Below are positions 1-8,823 of a DNA stretch of 64,000 nucleotides, piece after piece (positions within the stretch are counted from its first letter, which is position 1; each line of letters begins with the position of its first letter). Below the pieces are notes generated by a model that was given only the letters and a program-made list of their open reading frames with translations, did not search any database and was not told the origin of the DNA. Source of the DNA: Mycobacterium sp. Z3061 (GTDB lineage: Bacteria; Actinomycetota; Actinomycetes; Mycobacteriales; Mycobacteriaceae); NCBI RefSeq assembly GCF_031583025.1, contig NZ_CP134062.1, forward strand, positions 4,588,001 through 4,652,000. The letters run 5' to 3'. The translations under genes were made by a program, and so were the position numbers.

Positions 1-521
1 ATCAACTCCGAGCCGAGGGAATGAATTGTGTTTCGGTGCAGTGGGGTCACTGGCGGGTCCATCTCGAGGAATCCGGATCGGCGATGCTGGCCGGCCTCGG
101 CGTCGTCCCCATGCGTCCCGCCGACGCACTCGCGGTGGACGTGACGGGATTGCGCGAGAACAAGATTGTGGCCGCGTTCGAACTGGATCGCGCACGCTCG
201 GTGCTCGGGGCCTGCGGTCGCGGTTCGTTGCTGTCGCAACTGGACTCCGCTGCGCCCCGCCCGGTCGAACCACCGGTCCGGCCGCGGGAAAACCCGTCGG
301 GACTCTCCCAGCGGTTGGTGAGCCTGCTGGCGCAGGCGATCGGGGCCGATAGCGCCGACACCATCGACACCGCGGTACCGATGGTGGCGATCGGCCTGGA
401 TTCGTTGCAGGCTCTGGAGTTTCGGCGCCGCGTGAAGATGGAGCTGAATCACGACCTGGAGGTGGCCGACCTGCTGGGCGGGGCGTCGATCGCGGAAGTT
501 CTGGCGAAGCTGGACGCTTAG
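1..521 (+). CDS. mbtD: Mycobactin polyketide synthase MbtD, C-terminal part
   Basis: The frame is open from the left edge (first full codon at position 3), so only the C-terminus is present. It starts inside a ketoreductase domain ([11 protein letters not shown]) and ends with an acyl carrier domain whose phosphopantetheine serine lies in [12 protein letters not shown]. MbtD extends the acyl chain of the mycobactin peptide-polyketide scaffold. In H37Rv mbtD is on the same strand as mbtG and mbtH; here it points toward them and its TAG overlaps the mbtH stop. The assignment to MbtD rather than another PKS rests on the adjacent mbtH-mbtG-mbtA genes and on the KR-ACP ending. Confidence 0.75.
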   Translation, partial: QLRAEGMNCVSVQWGHWRVHLEESGSAMLAGLGVVPMRPADALAVDVTGLRENKIVAAFELDRARSVLGACGRGSLLSQLDSAAPRPVEPPVRPRENPSGLSQRLVSLLAQAIGADSADTIDTAVPMVAIGLDSLQALEFRRRVKMELNHDLEVADLLGGASIAEVLAKLDA

Positions 522-661
522 CTCATCGCCTCGCGCAGGCTTCGTGGGCGCATGTCGGACCAACTGCGCTCCACGTATCTGGGCCACAGGCTGTGCTGCT
601 CCTCGGCATTGACCACTACCCGGAACAGGCCGGCGTCGTCGTCAAACGGGTTGGTATGCAC
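518..661 (-). CDS. mbtH: MbtH-like protein with central internal deletion
   Basis: A 47-codon frame starts at GTG 661 with a good ribosome site (GGGAGA) inside the end of mbtG. The N-terminus [16 protein letters not shown], then EEQHSLWP, and the C-terminus [14 protein letters not shown] match MbtH family ends. MbtH proteins (about 70 residues) bind and activate NRPS adenylation domains. About 23 residues between HSLWP and YVERSW are missing in frame, including the family PxGW segment and the conserved Cys region. It is translationally coupled to mbtG (20-nt overlap) and its stop overlaps the mbtD stop. It may be a non-functional relic or a minimal variant. Family identity is clear; function is uncertain. 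Confidence 0.8.
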   Translation of the reverse strand: MHTNPFDDDAGLFRVVVNAEEQHSLWPRYVERSWSDMRPRSLREAMS

Positions 662-1937
662 CGCTTCTCCCGATGGGCGAATTGGGCGCATTGGCGGCCA
701 CCTGCCCCGCGCCGAGAACCCGATCGGACAGCAGCCCCAGGCAGCTCAGATTGGGAAACCCCGGGCCCTCGTTCAGTCCGGACAGATTGGGCAGCAACAG
801 TCTCGGGGTGACTCCGGTGACGGCGAGGTCGGGACCGATCGATTCCTCGATCCGTTCCCCGGTCAACGGGCCGCCGAGCTCCAGCTCCAGCAGGTCGACG
901 GCGTCCTGGCTGAGCAGCGGCAGGAACCACAGTGCGTCCGCGCCGGAGCCGTCGATGACGAGGTCGAAATGATGCACGCTTTCCTGCAATTCACCGCAAT
1001 GGTCGGTCTGCAGGGTGATCCAGATGCGCTCGTGATGGTCGACGACTTTCGCGACCCGCCCGCGCAGATGCTTGATTCTCTCGTCGGCGAGCAGCAGTTC
1101 CTGAACCCGCGCGGAGAACACGCCCCGATCGGTGCGGGCAATGCAGTCGCGACGCTCGGACAGTGTCAGGGTGCGCCAGTGGGTGGGATCGGAGAACAGC
1201 GAATTCTCGAAGAACCCCTCGCCACGGGTGAACAAGGTGGCCTGCGGCGAGATCGCCGTGATCGTCGAAACGCGGTGATGGAAAAGCTCATTGAGCATCG
1301 ATGCGGCAGTCTCGCCGCCACCGATCACCGCCACGTTCTCGGCGACGATGCGGTCATGACACGACGTGCGCTCCCAGAACTGGGCGATGGACAACATCCG
1401 CGGGTCACCGGAGAGGATGGACCGTTGCGGCTGGCCGGGACCGGTGATCATCACCGCGTCCGCCGACAGCACCGCATCCCGGGTGTGCAACTTCCACTGC
1501 TGCCCCTGCACCGACATCTGAATCAGTTCGCCGCGAACGACTTTCAAATCCACCATCTCGGCCACCCAGCGCAGATACCGCGCCCAGCTGTCGTGCGTGG
1601 GAGCGGGCCTGCCCCGATCGACCCAGCCGACGAACTGATCGATCGCGACCAGATACGCCTGCCAACTCCACCGCATCATCCGCTCGTCGACCTCGGTATC
1701 GCGCCCGGGCACCAACGACGAGCGGTAGGGAAACCCCACGTCCTTCTCCGGGCTGGTGCCCAACCGCTGACGCCCGTCGGTCCAACCCCCGCCGGCGATC
1801 CAATTCGCCGCGACCCCGGAGCGCTCGATGGCGATGATGTCGGGGGTGTCCACGCCCATTTCGCGCAGTGCCGCCGCTTTCGCGGCCACTGCCACGGCCT
1901 TCGCTCCGGCCCCGATGATCGCGAGGGTTTCACCCAT
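642..1937 (-). CDS. mbtG: Mycobactin lysine N6-hydroxylase MbtG
   Basis: This is a flavin-dependent N-hydroxylase that makes the hydroxamate iron ligands of mycobactin from the lysine epsilon-nitrogen, in the cytosol. The protein is 431 residues, the same length I recall for MbtG of M. tuberculosis. It has an N-terminal FAD fold ([16 protein letters not shown]), a second nucleotide-binding motif ([13 protein letters not shown]) near the middle, and the family stretches [14 protein letters not shown] and [18 protein letters not shown] 1937 is chosen because it aligns with the family N-terminus; the frame is open further upstream to 2084. It is divergent from mbtA, where H37Rv has mbtB, and overlaps mbtH. 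Confidence 0.93.
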   Translation of the reverse strand: MGETLAIIGAGAKAVAVAAKAAALREMGVDTPDIIAIERSGVAANWIAGGGWTDGRQRLGTSPEKDVGFPYRSSLVPGRDTEVDERMMRWSWQAYLVAIDQFVGWVDRGRPAPTHDSWARYLRWVAEMVDLKVVRGELIQMSVQGQQWKLHTRDAVLSADAVMITGPGQPQRSILSGDPRMLSIAQFWERTSCHDRIVAENVAVIGGGETAASMLNELFHHRVSTITAISPQATLFTRGEGFFENSLFSDPTHWRTLTLSERRDCIARTDRGVFSARVQELLLADERIKHLRGRVAKVVDHHERIWITLQTDHCGELQESVHHFDLVIDGSGADALWFLPLLSQDAVDLLELELGGPLTGERIEESIGPDLAVTGVTPRLLLPNLSGLNEGPGFPNLSCLGLLSDRVLGAGQVAANAPNSPIGRSGAYQPV

Positions 1938-2032
1938 CGTGCACCCGACGAGATTCTGAGGCACGGTGGCGGCATCCCCCGCTTGCCAGTGCGTCGGCGA
2001 ATAATGCGCCGCCCACGACCCCACCTCCCGGC

Positions 2033-2051
2033 TTAGCTCAGGCTGTCCTAA
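2033..2051. promoter_or_regulatory. IdeR iron box between mbtG and mbtA
   Basis: TTAGCTCAGGCTGTCCTAA matches the mycobacterial iron-box consensus TTAGGTTAGGCTAACCTAA at 15 of 19 positions. It lies upstream of a -10-like TATATT at 2069-2074 serving mbtA, and 96 nt upstream of the mbtG start. IdeR with Fe2+ represses mycobactin genes through such sites, so both divergent genes may be iron-controlled from here. Confidence 0.8.
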
Positions 2052-2111
2052 CTTTCTGTACGCTACCCTATATTCGTGGGGCATACACCCCCGGCCCGAG
2101 GGAGCGTCGAG

Positions 2112-3737
2112 TTGTCTTCTGACTCTGGTCCGGCGCCGCTTGACGGGTTCGTCGCGTTTCCACCCGACCGGGCCGCCGCCTACCGGGCCGCCGGCTACTG
2201 GTCCGGCCGGAGCTTGGGATCGGTGCTTGGCGAAGCCGCCTCGAACTGGCCCGATCGGCCGGCAGTGGTCGACGCCGCCAGCAGCTTCACCTACGCCGAG
2301 CTGGATAAACTCGCCAACGAGGCGGCCGCCGGGTTCGCCACCCTGCCCATCGGCCCCGGTGACCGTGTGCTGCTGCAGCTCCCGAACTCATGCCGGTTCG
2401 CCGTCGCACTGTTCGGGCTGCTGCGCGCCGGCGCGATTCCGGTGATGTGCCTGCCCGGTCACCGGCTGGCGGAACTGACGCATTTCGCGCACATCAGCGG
2501 CGCGGTCGGCGCGGTCATCCCCGACGTCGTGGGCGGATTCGACTACCGGCAGCTGGCCGCGGCACTGACAGCCGCGCATCCAGGCCTGCGCCACATCGTC
2601 GTCGACGGAGACCCCGGTCCGTTCCTGCCCTGGTCGACCCTGACCGGCCGAGCCGACCCGCCTGCCCGGTCGATCGATACCTCCGCACCCGCGTTGATGC
2701 TGGTGTCGGGCGGCACCACCGGGCTGCCCAAGCTGATTCCGCGCACGCACGACGACTACGTCTACAACGCCACGGCCAGTGCCCGGCTGTGCGGAATGAC
2801 CGGCGCCGACACGTACCTGGTGGCGTTGCCGGCGGCGCACAACTTCCCGTTGGCGTGCCCCGGCATCCTGGGTGCGATGACCGTCGGAGCGACGGTGGTG
2901 TTCGGTGACGACCCGAGTCCCGAGGCGGCCTTCGGGCTCATCGAGCGGCACGGCGTCACCGTCACCGCTGTGGTCCCGGCGCTGGCCAAATTGTGGGCGC
3001 AGGCCTGTGATTGGGAGCCGGTGACCCCGAAATCGTTGCGGCTGTTGCAGATCGGCGGGTCCAAGCTGGAGCCCGAGGATGCCCGCCTGGTGCGCGGGGC
3101 GCTGTGCCCGGGGCTGCAGCAGGTGTTCGGCATGGCCGAAGGGTTGCTGAACTTCACCCGGCTGGATGACCCGCCCGAGATACTCGAGCACACCCAGGGC
3201 CGGCCACTGAGCCCGGCCGACGAAGTGCGCGTCGTCGGCGCCGACGGCTCGGCGGTGCCTCCGGGTGGCGAAGGCGAGCTCCTGGTGCGCGGGCCCTACA
3301 CGATCAACGGTTACTTCCGCGCCGAACGCGACAACGAACGCAGCTTCGACGCCGACGGCTTCTATCGCAGCGGGGATCTGGTGCGTCGCCGCGAGGACGG
3401 CTACCTGGTGGTCACCGGACGGATCAAGGACGTCATCTGCCGATGTGGTGAAACCATCGGCGCGCAGGACATCGAAGAACAGTTGCTGACCCACCCGCGC
3501 GTCTGGTCGGTGGCGGCGGTTCCGCTGCCGGATCCTGATCTCGGCGAAAGGGTCTGCGCAGCAATTGTTTTCACCGGAGATCCGGCCGGCTTGACGGAAC
3601 TGAACGCGCATCTGGACCGCCGCGGGCTGGCCAGCCACGCCCGCCTCGATCAAGTCGTCGCGTTTCCGGCACTGCCCACCACCGCGATCGGCAAGGTCGA
3701 CAAGAAGGCGATCGTCGCCCAACTCACCACCTCGTAG
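2112..3737 (+). CDS. mbtA: Salicyl-AMP ligase MbtA
   Basis: It activates salicylate with ATP and loads it on the MbtB aryl carrier domain, the first committed step of mycobactin assembly. ANL-superfamily motifs are visible: LVSGGTTGLPKLIPRTHDDY (ATP binding), QVFGMAEGLLNFT, GFYRSGDLVRR, GRIKDVICRCGETI and the C-terminal lysine region TTAIGKVDKK. Sequence resemblance to the M. tuberculosis protein is strong throughout. TTG 2112 is chosen because GAGGGAG lies 7 nt upstream and the likely -10 is at 2069-2074; GTG 2076 in frame is an alternative, leaderless start. The gene follows an IdeR box, and the membrane protein-mmpS-mmpL genes follow after 122 nt. Confidence 0.94.
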   Translation: MSSDSGPAPLDGFVAFPPDRAAAYRAAGYWSGRSLGSVLGEAASNWPDRPAVVDAASSFTYAELDKLANEAAAGFATLPIGPGDRVLLQLPNSCRFAVALFGLLRAGAIPVMCLPGHRLAELTHFAHISGAVGAVIPDVVGGFDYRQLAAALTAAHPGLRHIVVDGDPGPFLPWSTLTGRADPPARSIDTSAPALMLVSGGTTGLPKLIPRTHDDYVYNATASARLCGMTGADTYLVALPAAHNFPLACPGILGAMTVGATVVFGDDPSPEAAFGLIERHGVTVTAVVPALAKLWAQACDWEPVTPKSLRLLQIGGSKLEPEDARLVRGALCPGLQQVFGMAEGLLNFTRLDDPPEILEHTQGRPLSPADEVRVVGADGSAVPPGGEGELLVRGPYTINGYFRAERDNERSFDADGFYRSGDLVRRREDGYLVVTGRIKDVICRCGETIGAQDIEEQLLTHPRVWSVAAVPLPDPDLGERVCAAIVFTGDPAGLTELNAHLDRRGLASHARLDQVVAFPALPTTAIGKVDKKAIVAQLTTS

Positions 3738-3859
3738 CTCCACGCAACTGGACCCGCCCGCTTCGAAGCGGCGCGGGCAATTGCGGTAGCTTCTGGAAAT
3801 TGTCGATAGCAGACGGTAGTGTTCTCTAAGTTCACTGACGAGGGGGAAGGGATCACCAC

Positions 3860-4291
3860 ATGATTCCGGGTCTGTTCGGCGCTCTGACAGTGATTTCCCT
3901 CGCGCTGATGCTGGTGCTGGCCGCAGTCGCTTCGCTGTACGTGCGACGGCTGAGCAACCGGGAGTCGACCCGGCTGAGCGAAGAACTGGGGAGCTCCCAG
4001 GTCGTTCTGGGCAAACTACGCAAACGCGAACCGATGTCGCAGGACGAATTGACGTACGCGAGGCAGATCGTCGCAGAGCGCACGTCGCCGATGGCACTGG
4101 CCATTCCCGGCATGATCTTCATGCTCGGGTGCTTCTACGTGTTCGGCAGCCTGGAGCATCTGCACGGTGCGCGGCCCTCCGAGCGGACGTTCCTCGGAGT
4201 GATCCCGATGCTGACTTCCACCAATCTCGCACTCCGCATGCTCAGCAGCAGGCGATTGAAAAGACTTCTGCGCACAGCGGTGTCGGCCTGA
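3860..4291 (+). CDS. Small membrane protein preceding mmpS-mmpL
   Basis: A 143-residue protein that I do not recognise. It has a hydrophobic N-terminal helix (about residues 5-28), a charged middle (residues 30-70) and two further weakly hydrophobic segments (about 76-95 and 108-125). The start has a strong ribosome site (AGGGGGAAGGG, 8 nt upstream). Its TGA shares one base with the mmpS ATG (TGATG), so it is translated as part of the mmpS-mmpL operon. By position it may be an accessory subunit or assembly factor of that transporter; this is inference only. Confidence 0.8.
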   Translation: MIPGLFGALTVISLALMLVLAAVASLYVRRLSNRESTRLSEELGSSQVVLGKLRKREPMSQDELTYARQIVAERTSPMALAIPGMIFMLGCFYVFGSLEHLHGARPSERTFLGVIPMLTSTNLALRMLSSRRLKRLLRTAVSA

Positions 4292-4725
4292 TGGCGTCCG
4301 GCCGGGCTGTGTTGCGGCGCGTCTGGATGCCGCTGGTCGCCGTCGTCGTCGTCGGCGTCGGCCTGGTGTCCATGTGGAAGGTGCACCAGTTCTCCGAGCC
4401 AACCCCTGTCCCCACGGTCAACGGGCCGCAAGCACCGCCGGACTTCAATCCCAAACAGCTCACCTATGAGTTGTTCGGCTCCCTCGGGGACGGAGGGATG
4501 CTCGTCTACGCGGACATCGACGGGCATCCCCATCGCGTCGATATCACAGCTCTGCCGTGGTCACATACCGAAACGACCACGCTCACCGTGGTTTCGGGCA
4601 GCATCTCGGCGCAGGTCCATGGCGGTCAGCTCGGCTGCCGGATCCGGGTGGATGGCGTTGTCCGCAACGAGCAGTCCGATGACCATCAAGATGCCCACGT
4701 CTTCTGCATCGTGAAGTCCGCATGA
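4291..4725 (+). CDS. MmpS family membrane protein
   Basis: A 144-residue MmpS-type accessory protein. It has an N-terminal membrane helix (VWMPLVAVVVVGVGLVSMW), a Pro-rich linker, then the beta-rich periplasmic domain with LTYELFGSLGDGGMLVYADIDG, two cysteines (LGCRIRV and HVFCIV) and the family ending. MmpS proteins pair with a neighbouring MmpL; MmpS4 and MmpS5 are required for siderophore export in M. tuberculosis. The start overlaps the upstream stop and the stop overlaps the mmpL ATG (ATGA), so the three genes are tightly coupled. Placement just after mbtA suggests carboxymycobactin/mycobactin export. It cannot be assigned to the S4 or S5 subgroup by eye. Confidence 0.9.
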   Translation: MASGRAVLRRVWMPLVAVVVVGVGLVSMWKVHQFSEPTPVPTVNGPQAPPDFNPKQLTYELFGSLGDGGMLVYADIDGHPHRVDITALPWSHTETTTLTVVSGSISAQVHGGQLGCRIRVDGVVRNEQSDDHQDAHVFCIVKSA

Positions 4726-7568
4726 GCGAGCACCGCCTGAAGCGACCTCTTGTCCCGAGAATGGTTCGGGCCCTTGCTATCCCGATCATCGTCTGCTGGG
4801 CGCTCATCGCCGTGACAACGAACACCTTTATGCCCCAGGTGGAAAAGGTTGCCGAGGAACTCGCCGGACCGATGGTCCCGCATTACGCGCCCTCACAACG
4901 GGCGTTGCTGCACATCGGGGAGAAGTTCCGCGAATCCAACTCGACCAACCTGACTATGGTCGTGTTCGAAGCCGACCGGCAGCTGGGCGATCAGGACCAT
5001 CATTATTACGACGATTTGATGCTTCGGCTCAAGCGCGACACCGCACACGTGCAGTACGTGATGGATCTGTGGGGAAAGCCTTTCACGGCGGCGGGAGCGC
5101 AGAGCGTCGATGGAAAGTGCACCTACGTGTTGCTTCGGCTGGCAGGCGACATCGGCCAGATACAAGCCAATGCGTCCGTGAACGCCGTCCGGGACATCAT
5201 CAAGAAAGACCCGCCGCCACCGGGGCTGAAGGTTTACGTCAGCGGCGCGGCTCCGCTCGCCTCGGACACGCTGAGTATCGCGAACGCGAGCCTGAACAAC
5301 GTCACGATCGTGACGATTTTCCTCATTCTGGCGATGTTGCTGCTGGTCTATCGCCGCTTCTCCACCCTGCTGGTGCCGCTGGCCGGAGTACTGATCGAGA
5401 TGCTGGTCGCGAAAGGAGTCATTTCGACCCTCGGCCACCTCGGCTATATCGAACTTTCCTCGTTTGCCGTGAACATCGTCATCGCGCTGACTCTGGGAGC
5501 GGGAACGGACTACGGCATCTTCCTGCTGGGCCGCTATCACGAGGCACGACAGGCGGGCGAAAGCAGGGAAGACGCCTACTACATCGCCTACAAGGGTGTC
5601 GCTCCCATCGTCATCGGCTCGGGGCTGACCATCGCGGGCGCTTGCTACTGCCTGACTTTCGCGCGGCTCAACTACTTCCACACGATGGGGCCGGCCGTCG
5701 CCATCAGCATGCTGTTCACCATCGCGATGGCGATGACGCTCGGCCCGGCGATTCTGACCGTGGGCAGCCTGTTCGGTCTCTTCGATCCGAAATCGAAGGC
5801 GAAGGCCACCCTGTATCGCCGGATCGGGGCGAGCGTCGTGCGTTGGCCGGTGCCGATCCTCGCGGCCAGTTCCGCCGTCGTCATGATCGGGGCGGTCTTC
5901 GTGCCGACCTACCGGCAGAATTACGACGACCGTCAGTACCAGCCGGCCGGTGCACCCGCCAACCTGGGCTTTGCGGCGGCGGACCGGCACTTCCCCAAGA
6001 GCAAGCTGTTCTCCGAGATGCTGATGATCGAGACGGACCACGACATGCGCAACTCGGCCGATTTCATCTCGCTGGACCGGGTGGCCCGGAGTCTCATCCG
6101 CCTGCCGGGAGTCGCGATGGTGCAAAGCATCACCAGGCCCATGGGCCGGCCATTGGAGCATGCCAAGATTCCCTATCTGTTCACTACTCAGGGCAGCGGG
6201 AGCGGTCAACAGCTCCCGTTCAGCATGCAGCAGAACGCCAACACCGACGAACAGGCCCAGATCCAAACCCACTCGGTCGCGGTGTTGCGCAAGGAAATTG
6301 AGTTCTTTCAGCAGATGTCGGACCAGCTGCACCAGACGGCGCTCACCGTCGAGGATCTGCAGCAGATCACCGACCAGATGAATTCGCAGATCTCCAATCT
6401 CGACGATTTCTTCCGGCCGATCAAGAGTTACTTCTACTGGGAACGCCACTGTTTCGACATCCCCGTCTGCTGGGCATTCAGATCGCTGTTCGACGCGCTC
6501 GACAACATCGACAAGCTGGCCGAAGACATCAACGCCGCCAAAGCCTCCATCGAGGCTATCGACAGGATCGTGCCGCAGATCATCACTCAGCTCAAACTGA
6601 CCGCCGATGACACGGAGGCGTTGGCCGCGCTCCTGGTCAAGTCCTACGGGTCCGCGGACCTGCAGGCTATGCAGACGGATCAGACGTTCAACGACTCGGT
6701 CAACGTCGGCCTGGATTTCGACGCTGCCCGCAGTGACGACTTTTTCTATATACCCCGGGAAGGTTTCGACAACGAAGACGTCAAGACCGGCATGAAGCTG
6801 CTGATGTCGCCGGACGGCAAGGCCGCGCGGTTCATCGTCACCCACGAGGGGAACGCCATGGGCCCCGAAGGCGTGGAACATGTCGACAAGTTCCCCGGCG
6901 CGATCACCACCATCCTCAAAGAGACCTCGCTGGCCGGCGCGCGGGTCTATATCGGCGGCTCGGGATCCAACGACAAGGACATCAAGGCTTACGCCGCAAA
7001 CGATCTGCTCATCGCGGCCATCGCGGCATTCGTGCTGATCTTCTTGATCATGATGGTGATCACGCGAAGTTTGTTCGCCGCCATGGTTATTCCCGCCACG
7101 GTGGCATTCTCTTACGCCGGCGCATTCGGCCTTTCGGTGCTCTTCTGGCAGCATCTCGTCGGCCTGCACCTGCATTGGCTGATTTTGCCGCTGACGTTCA
7201 TCATCCTGGTGGCGGTCGGTTCCGACTACAACCTGCTGCTGATCGCGCGCGTTAAGGACGAAGTGCACGCCGGGATAAACACCGGTCTCATCCGCGCACT
7301 GGGGAGCACCGGTGGTGTCGTCACGTCCGCGGGACTGGTATTCGCATTCACCATGCTGGCGATGCTCAGCAGCGACCTACGCACCATCGGTCAGATGGGT
7401 TCTACGGTGTGCATCGGACTGCTGCTCGACACGCTGATCGTGCGTTCGTTCGTAGTGCCGTGCATCATCAGGATTCTCGGACCGTGGTTCTGGTGGCCGA
7501 CGCTGGTGCGTGCGCGTCCGCTGCGGCAAAGACCGCCTGCCGCTGTCCCCGAAGCAACCACCCATTAG
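4722..7568 (+). CDS. MmpL family RND transporter (siderophore-export type candidate)
   Basis: A 948-residue RND permease with the MmpL plan: an N-terminal helix, a large periplasmic loop, five helices (about residues 180-360), a second periplasmic loop with a long helical segment (about 500-630), then helices 7-12. The proton-relay Asp-Tyr pairs are visible in GAGTDYGIFLLGRYHEA (Asp263-Tyr264) and VGSDYNLLLIARVKDE (Asp835-Tyr836). The C-terminal tail after the last helix is short, as in MmpL4/MmpL5 and unlike the MmpL3-type long tail. It is coupled to mmpS by a 4-nt overlap and converges with the aldo/keto reductase after 3 nt. Siderophore export is inferred from the neighbours. Confidence 0.93.
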   Translation: MSEHRLKRPLVPRMVRALAIPIIVCWALIAVTTNTFMPQVEKVAEELAGPMVPHYAPSQRALLHIGEKFRESNSTNLTMVVFEADRQLGDQDHHYYDDLMLRLKRDTAHVQYVMDLWGKPFTAAGAQSVDGKCTYVLLRLAGDIGQIQANASVNAVRDIIKKDPPPPGLKVYVSGAAPLASDTLSIANASLNNVTIVTIFLILAMLLLVYRRFSTLLVPLAGVLIEMLVAKGVISTLGHLGYIELSSFAVNIVIALTLGAGTDYGIFLLGRYHEARQAGESREDAYYIAYKGVAPIVIGSGLTIAGACYCLTFARLNYFHTMGPAVAISMLFTIAMAMTLGPAILTVGSLFGLFDPKSKAKATLYRRIGASVVRWPVPILAASSAVVMIGAVFVPTYRQNYDDRQYQPAGAPANLGFAAADRHFPKSKLFSEMLMIETDHDMRNSADFISLDRVARSLIRLPGVAMVQSITRPMGRPLEHAKIPYLFTTQGSGSGQQLPFSMQQNANTDEQAQIQTHSVAVLRKEIEFFQQMSDQLHQTALTVEDLQQITDQMNSQISNLDDFFRPIKSYFYWERHCFDIPVCWAFRSLFDALDNIDKLAEDINAAKASIEAIDRIVPQIITQLKLTADDTEALAALLVKSYGSADLQAMQTDQTFNDSVNVGLDFDAARSDDFFYIPREGFDNEDVKTGMKLLMSPDGKAARFIVTHEGNAMGPEGVEHVDKFPGAITTILKETSLAGARVYIGGSGSNDKDIKAYAANDLLIAAIAAFVLIFLIMMVITRSLFAAMVIPATVAFSYAGAFGLSVLFWQHLVGLHLHWLILPLTFIILVAVGSDYNLLLIARVKDEVHAGINTGLIRALGSTGGVVTSAGLVFAFTMLAMLSSDLRTIGQMGSTVCIGLLLDTLIVRSFVVPCIIRILGPWFWWPTLVRARPLRQRPPAAVPEATTH

Positions 7569-7571
7569 TTA

Positions 7572-8522
7572 CTAGCCGCGGCCTGAGGGCACCTCCGCAA
7601 ATCCCGGTTCACCCCCGTCCACTACCGAGTTGAATCGATAGCGGGTGTCAAGGCGTTCGTTGATCTCTGCGATCGCGCTCTCGGGTAGCCGGCTCACGTC
7701 AAAGTTTTCGCTTATCCGCGCGGGCGTCACAGATGCGGTGAGCACCGCTGTGCCTCGTTGGATCCCCCACGCGAGAAGCACTTGGGCCGGAGTCTTTCCG
7801 GAATCGTGGGCGATCGACACGATCAGAGGATCGTCGAGCACTCGTGGTTCCAGTGCATGTCCCAGGGAAGCGAACGCCAACAGGATGATCCCGTGCCTTG
7901 CGCACAGTTCATGCAGTTCCCACTGCGGGTGATAGGGGTGCGACTCGACCTCCACCACCGCCGGCTTGATTCTCGCGGTTTCGAGGATCCTTCGGGTGCC
8001 TGCCGCGTCGATGTCCGAGAGTCCGATGGCTCGCGTAAGTCCCTTATCCACAAGGGATTCCATCGCGGCCCAGGTTTCCTCCAGCGTGACCCCGTCGTCG
8101 TAGATCACCGCTCCGTCCGGATCACGCGGGTCTTGGTCGTCGCCGGGCTGGAATGCGAACGGAGTGTGCACCAGATACAGGTCCACCTGGTCGAGACCGA
8201 GCCTGTCGAGGCTGGCCCGCAGGGCAGGTTCGACCCGCTGCGGCCGATGATTGTTGTTCCACAGCTTTGTGGTCACGAACAGTTCATCACGGCGCACCGT
8301 GCCGGCAGCCAACAACTCCGCGAGGGCCGCACCCACTTCGGCTTCGTTGCGGTACCGTTCAGCGGCATCAAAGTGGCGGAAGCCCACGTCAACCGCAGCC
8401 TTGACGGCATCCCGAGTCTTGGTGTTGTCCGACAGCGACGTCCCGAACCCGAGCGCAGGGATGTCACCGCTTCCGTTGTTCAGCGCAAATCGAAGCTGGT
8501 TCAGATCGCCGTTGGTTGCCAT
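7572..8522 (-). CDS. Aldo/keto reductase
   Basis: A 316-residue NADPH-dependent aldo/keto reductase (AKR) barrel. The catalytic tetrad residues are visible in order: Asp and Tyr in FDAAERYRNEAEVG, Lys in VTTKLWNNN and His in YLVHTPF. The substrate is unknown. ATG 8522 is preceded by GAGGGACC and fits the family N-terminus (RFALNNGSGDIPALGFGTS). It is divergent from the SDR operon across a 301-nt intergenic region with an inverted repeat, suggesting shared control, and converges with mmpL. Confidence 0.92.
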   Translation of the reverse strand: MATNGDLNQLRFALNNGSGDIPALGFGTSLSDNTKTRDAVKAAVDVGFRHFDAAERYRNEAEVGAALAELLAAGTVRRDELFVTTKLWNNNHRPQRVEPALRASLDRLGLDQVDLYLVHTPFAFQPGDDQDPRDPDGAVIYDDGVTLEETWAAMESLVDKGLTRAIGLSDIDAAGTRRILETARIKPAVVEVESHPYHPQWELHELCARHGIILLAFASLGHALEPRVLDDPLIVSIAHDSGKTPAQVLLAWGIQRGTAVLTASVTPARISENFDVSRLPESAIAEINERLDTRYRFNSVVDGGEPGFAEVPSGRG

Positions 8523-8823
8523 GGTTACCGGTCCCTCACTGAGTGCGATATCTAGCTGTCCTGTGCAACACATGTGAGCGGAATGTGTTGTCGCGATGTC
8601 GGCAACGTCACAGCGAGCCGCAACGCCGAACGCTTTGATGCGCGAGAGTCCCCAAAACGCCGGCCGCCGCGGCGTGGCGGCGGCAACACGCGGGCGCTCG
8701 CCGCCCCGGGCACCAGACGCCAGGATCGGCCCAAACAAAGCTGCCATTGACGAATGTCACCATTTGCGATTGACTCCATTGCATGGCGCACATCGCGGTG
8801 CGGTCCGAGCGGACGTTCGAATA
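8523..8823. other. Divergent intergenic region between AKR and SDR
   Basis: This 301-nt region carries the starts of two divergent transcription units. The only structure I can support is an 8-bp perfect inverted repeat at 8566-8590. The SDR frame stays open upstream to 8596 without a convincing ribosome site, so that extension is probably not coding. Confidence 0.5.
8566..8590. promoter_or_regulatory. Inverted repeat, candidate operator
   Basis: CAACACAT, a 9-nt spacer, then ATGTGTTG form a perfect 8-bp inverted repeat 44-68 nt upstream of the aldo/keto reductase start and 234 nt upstream of the SDR. Size and spacing fit a dimeric repressor site. The linked MerR protein is the nearest candidate, although a 25-bp site with a 9-bp spacer is not the classic MerR geometry. 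Confidence 0.45.

Noticed and set aside
2076..2111. N-terminal extension of mbtA from GTG 2076
   Set aside because: It would start one base after the better -10 (TATATT) and lacks a ribosome site, while TTG 2112 has one; a leaderless start using TACCCT remains possible.
4893..7268. 791-residue open frame on the minus strand across mmpL
   Set aside because: It is antisense to an unmistakable MmpL protein; its composition is Arg/His/Gln-rich, as usual for shadow frames in high-GC DNA.
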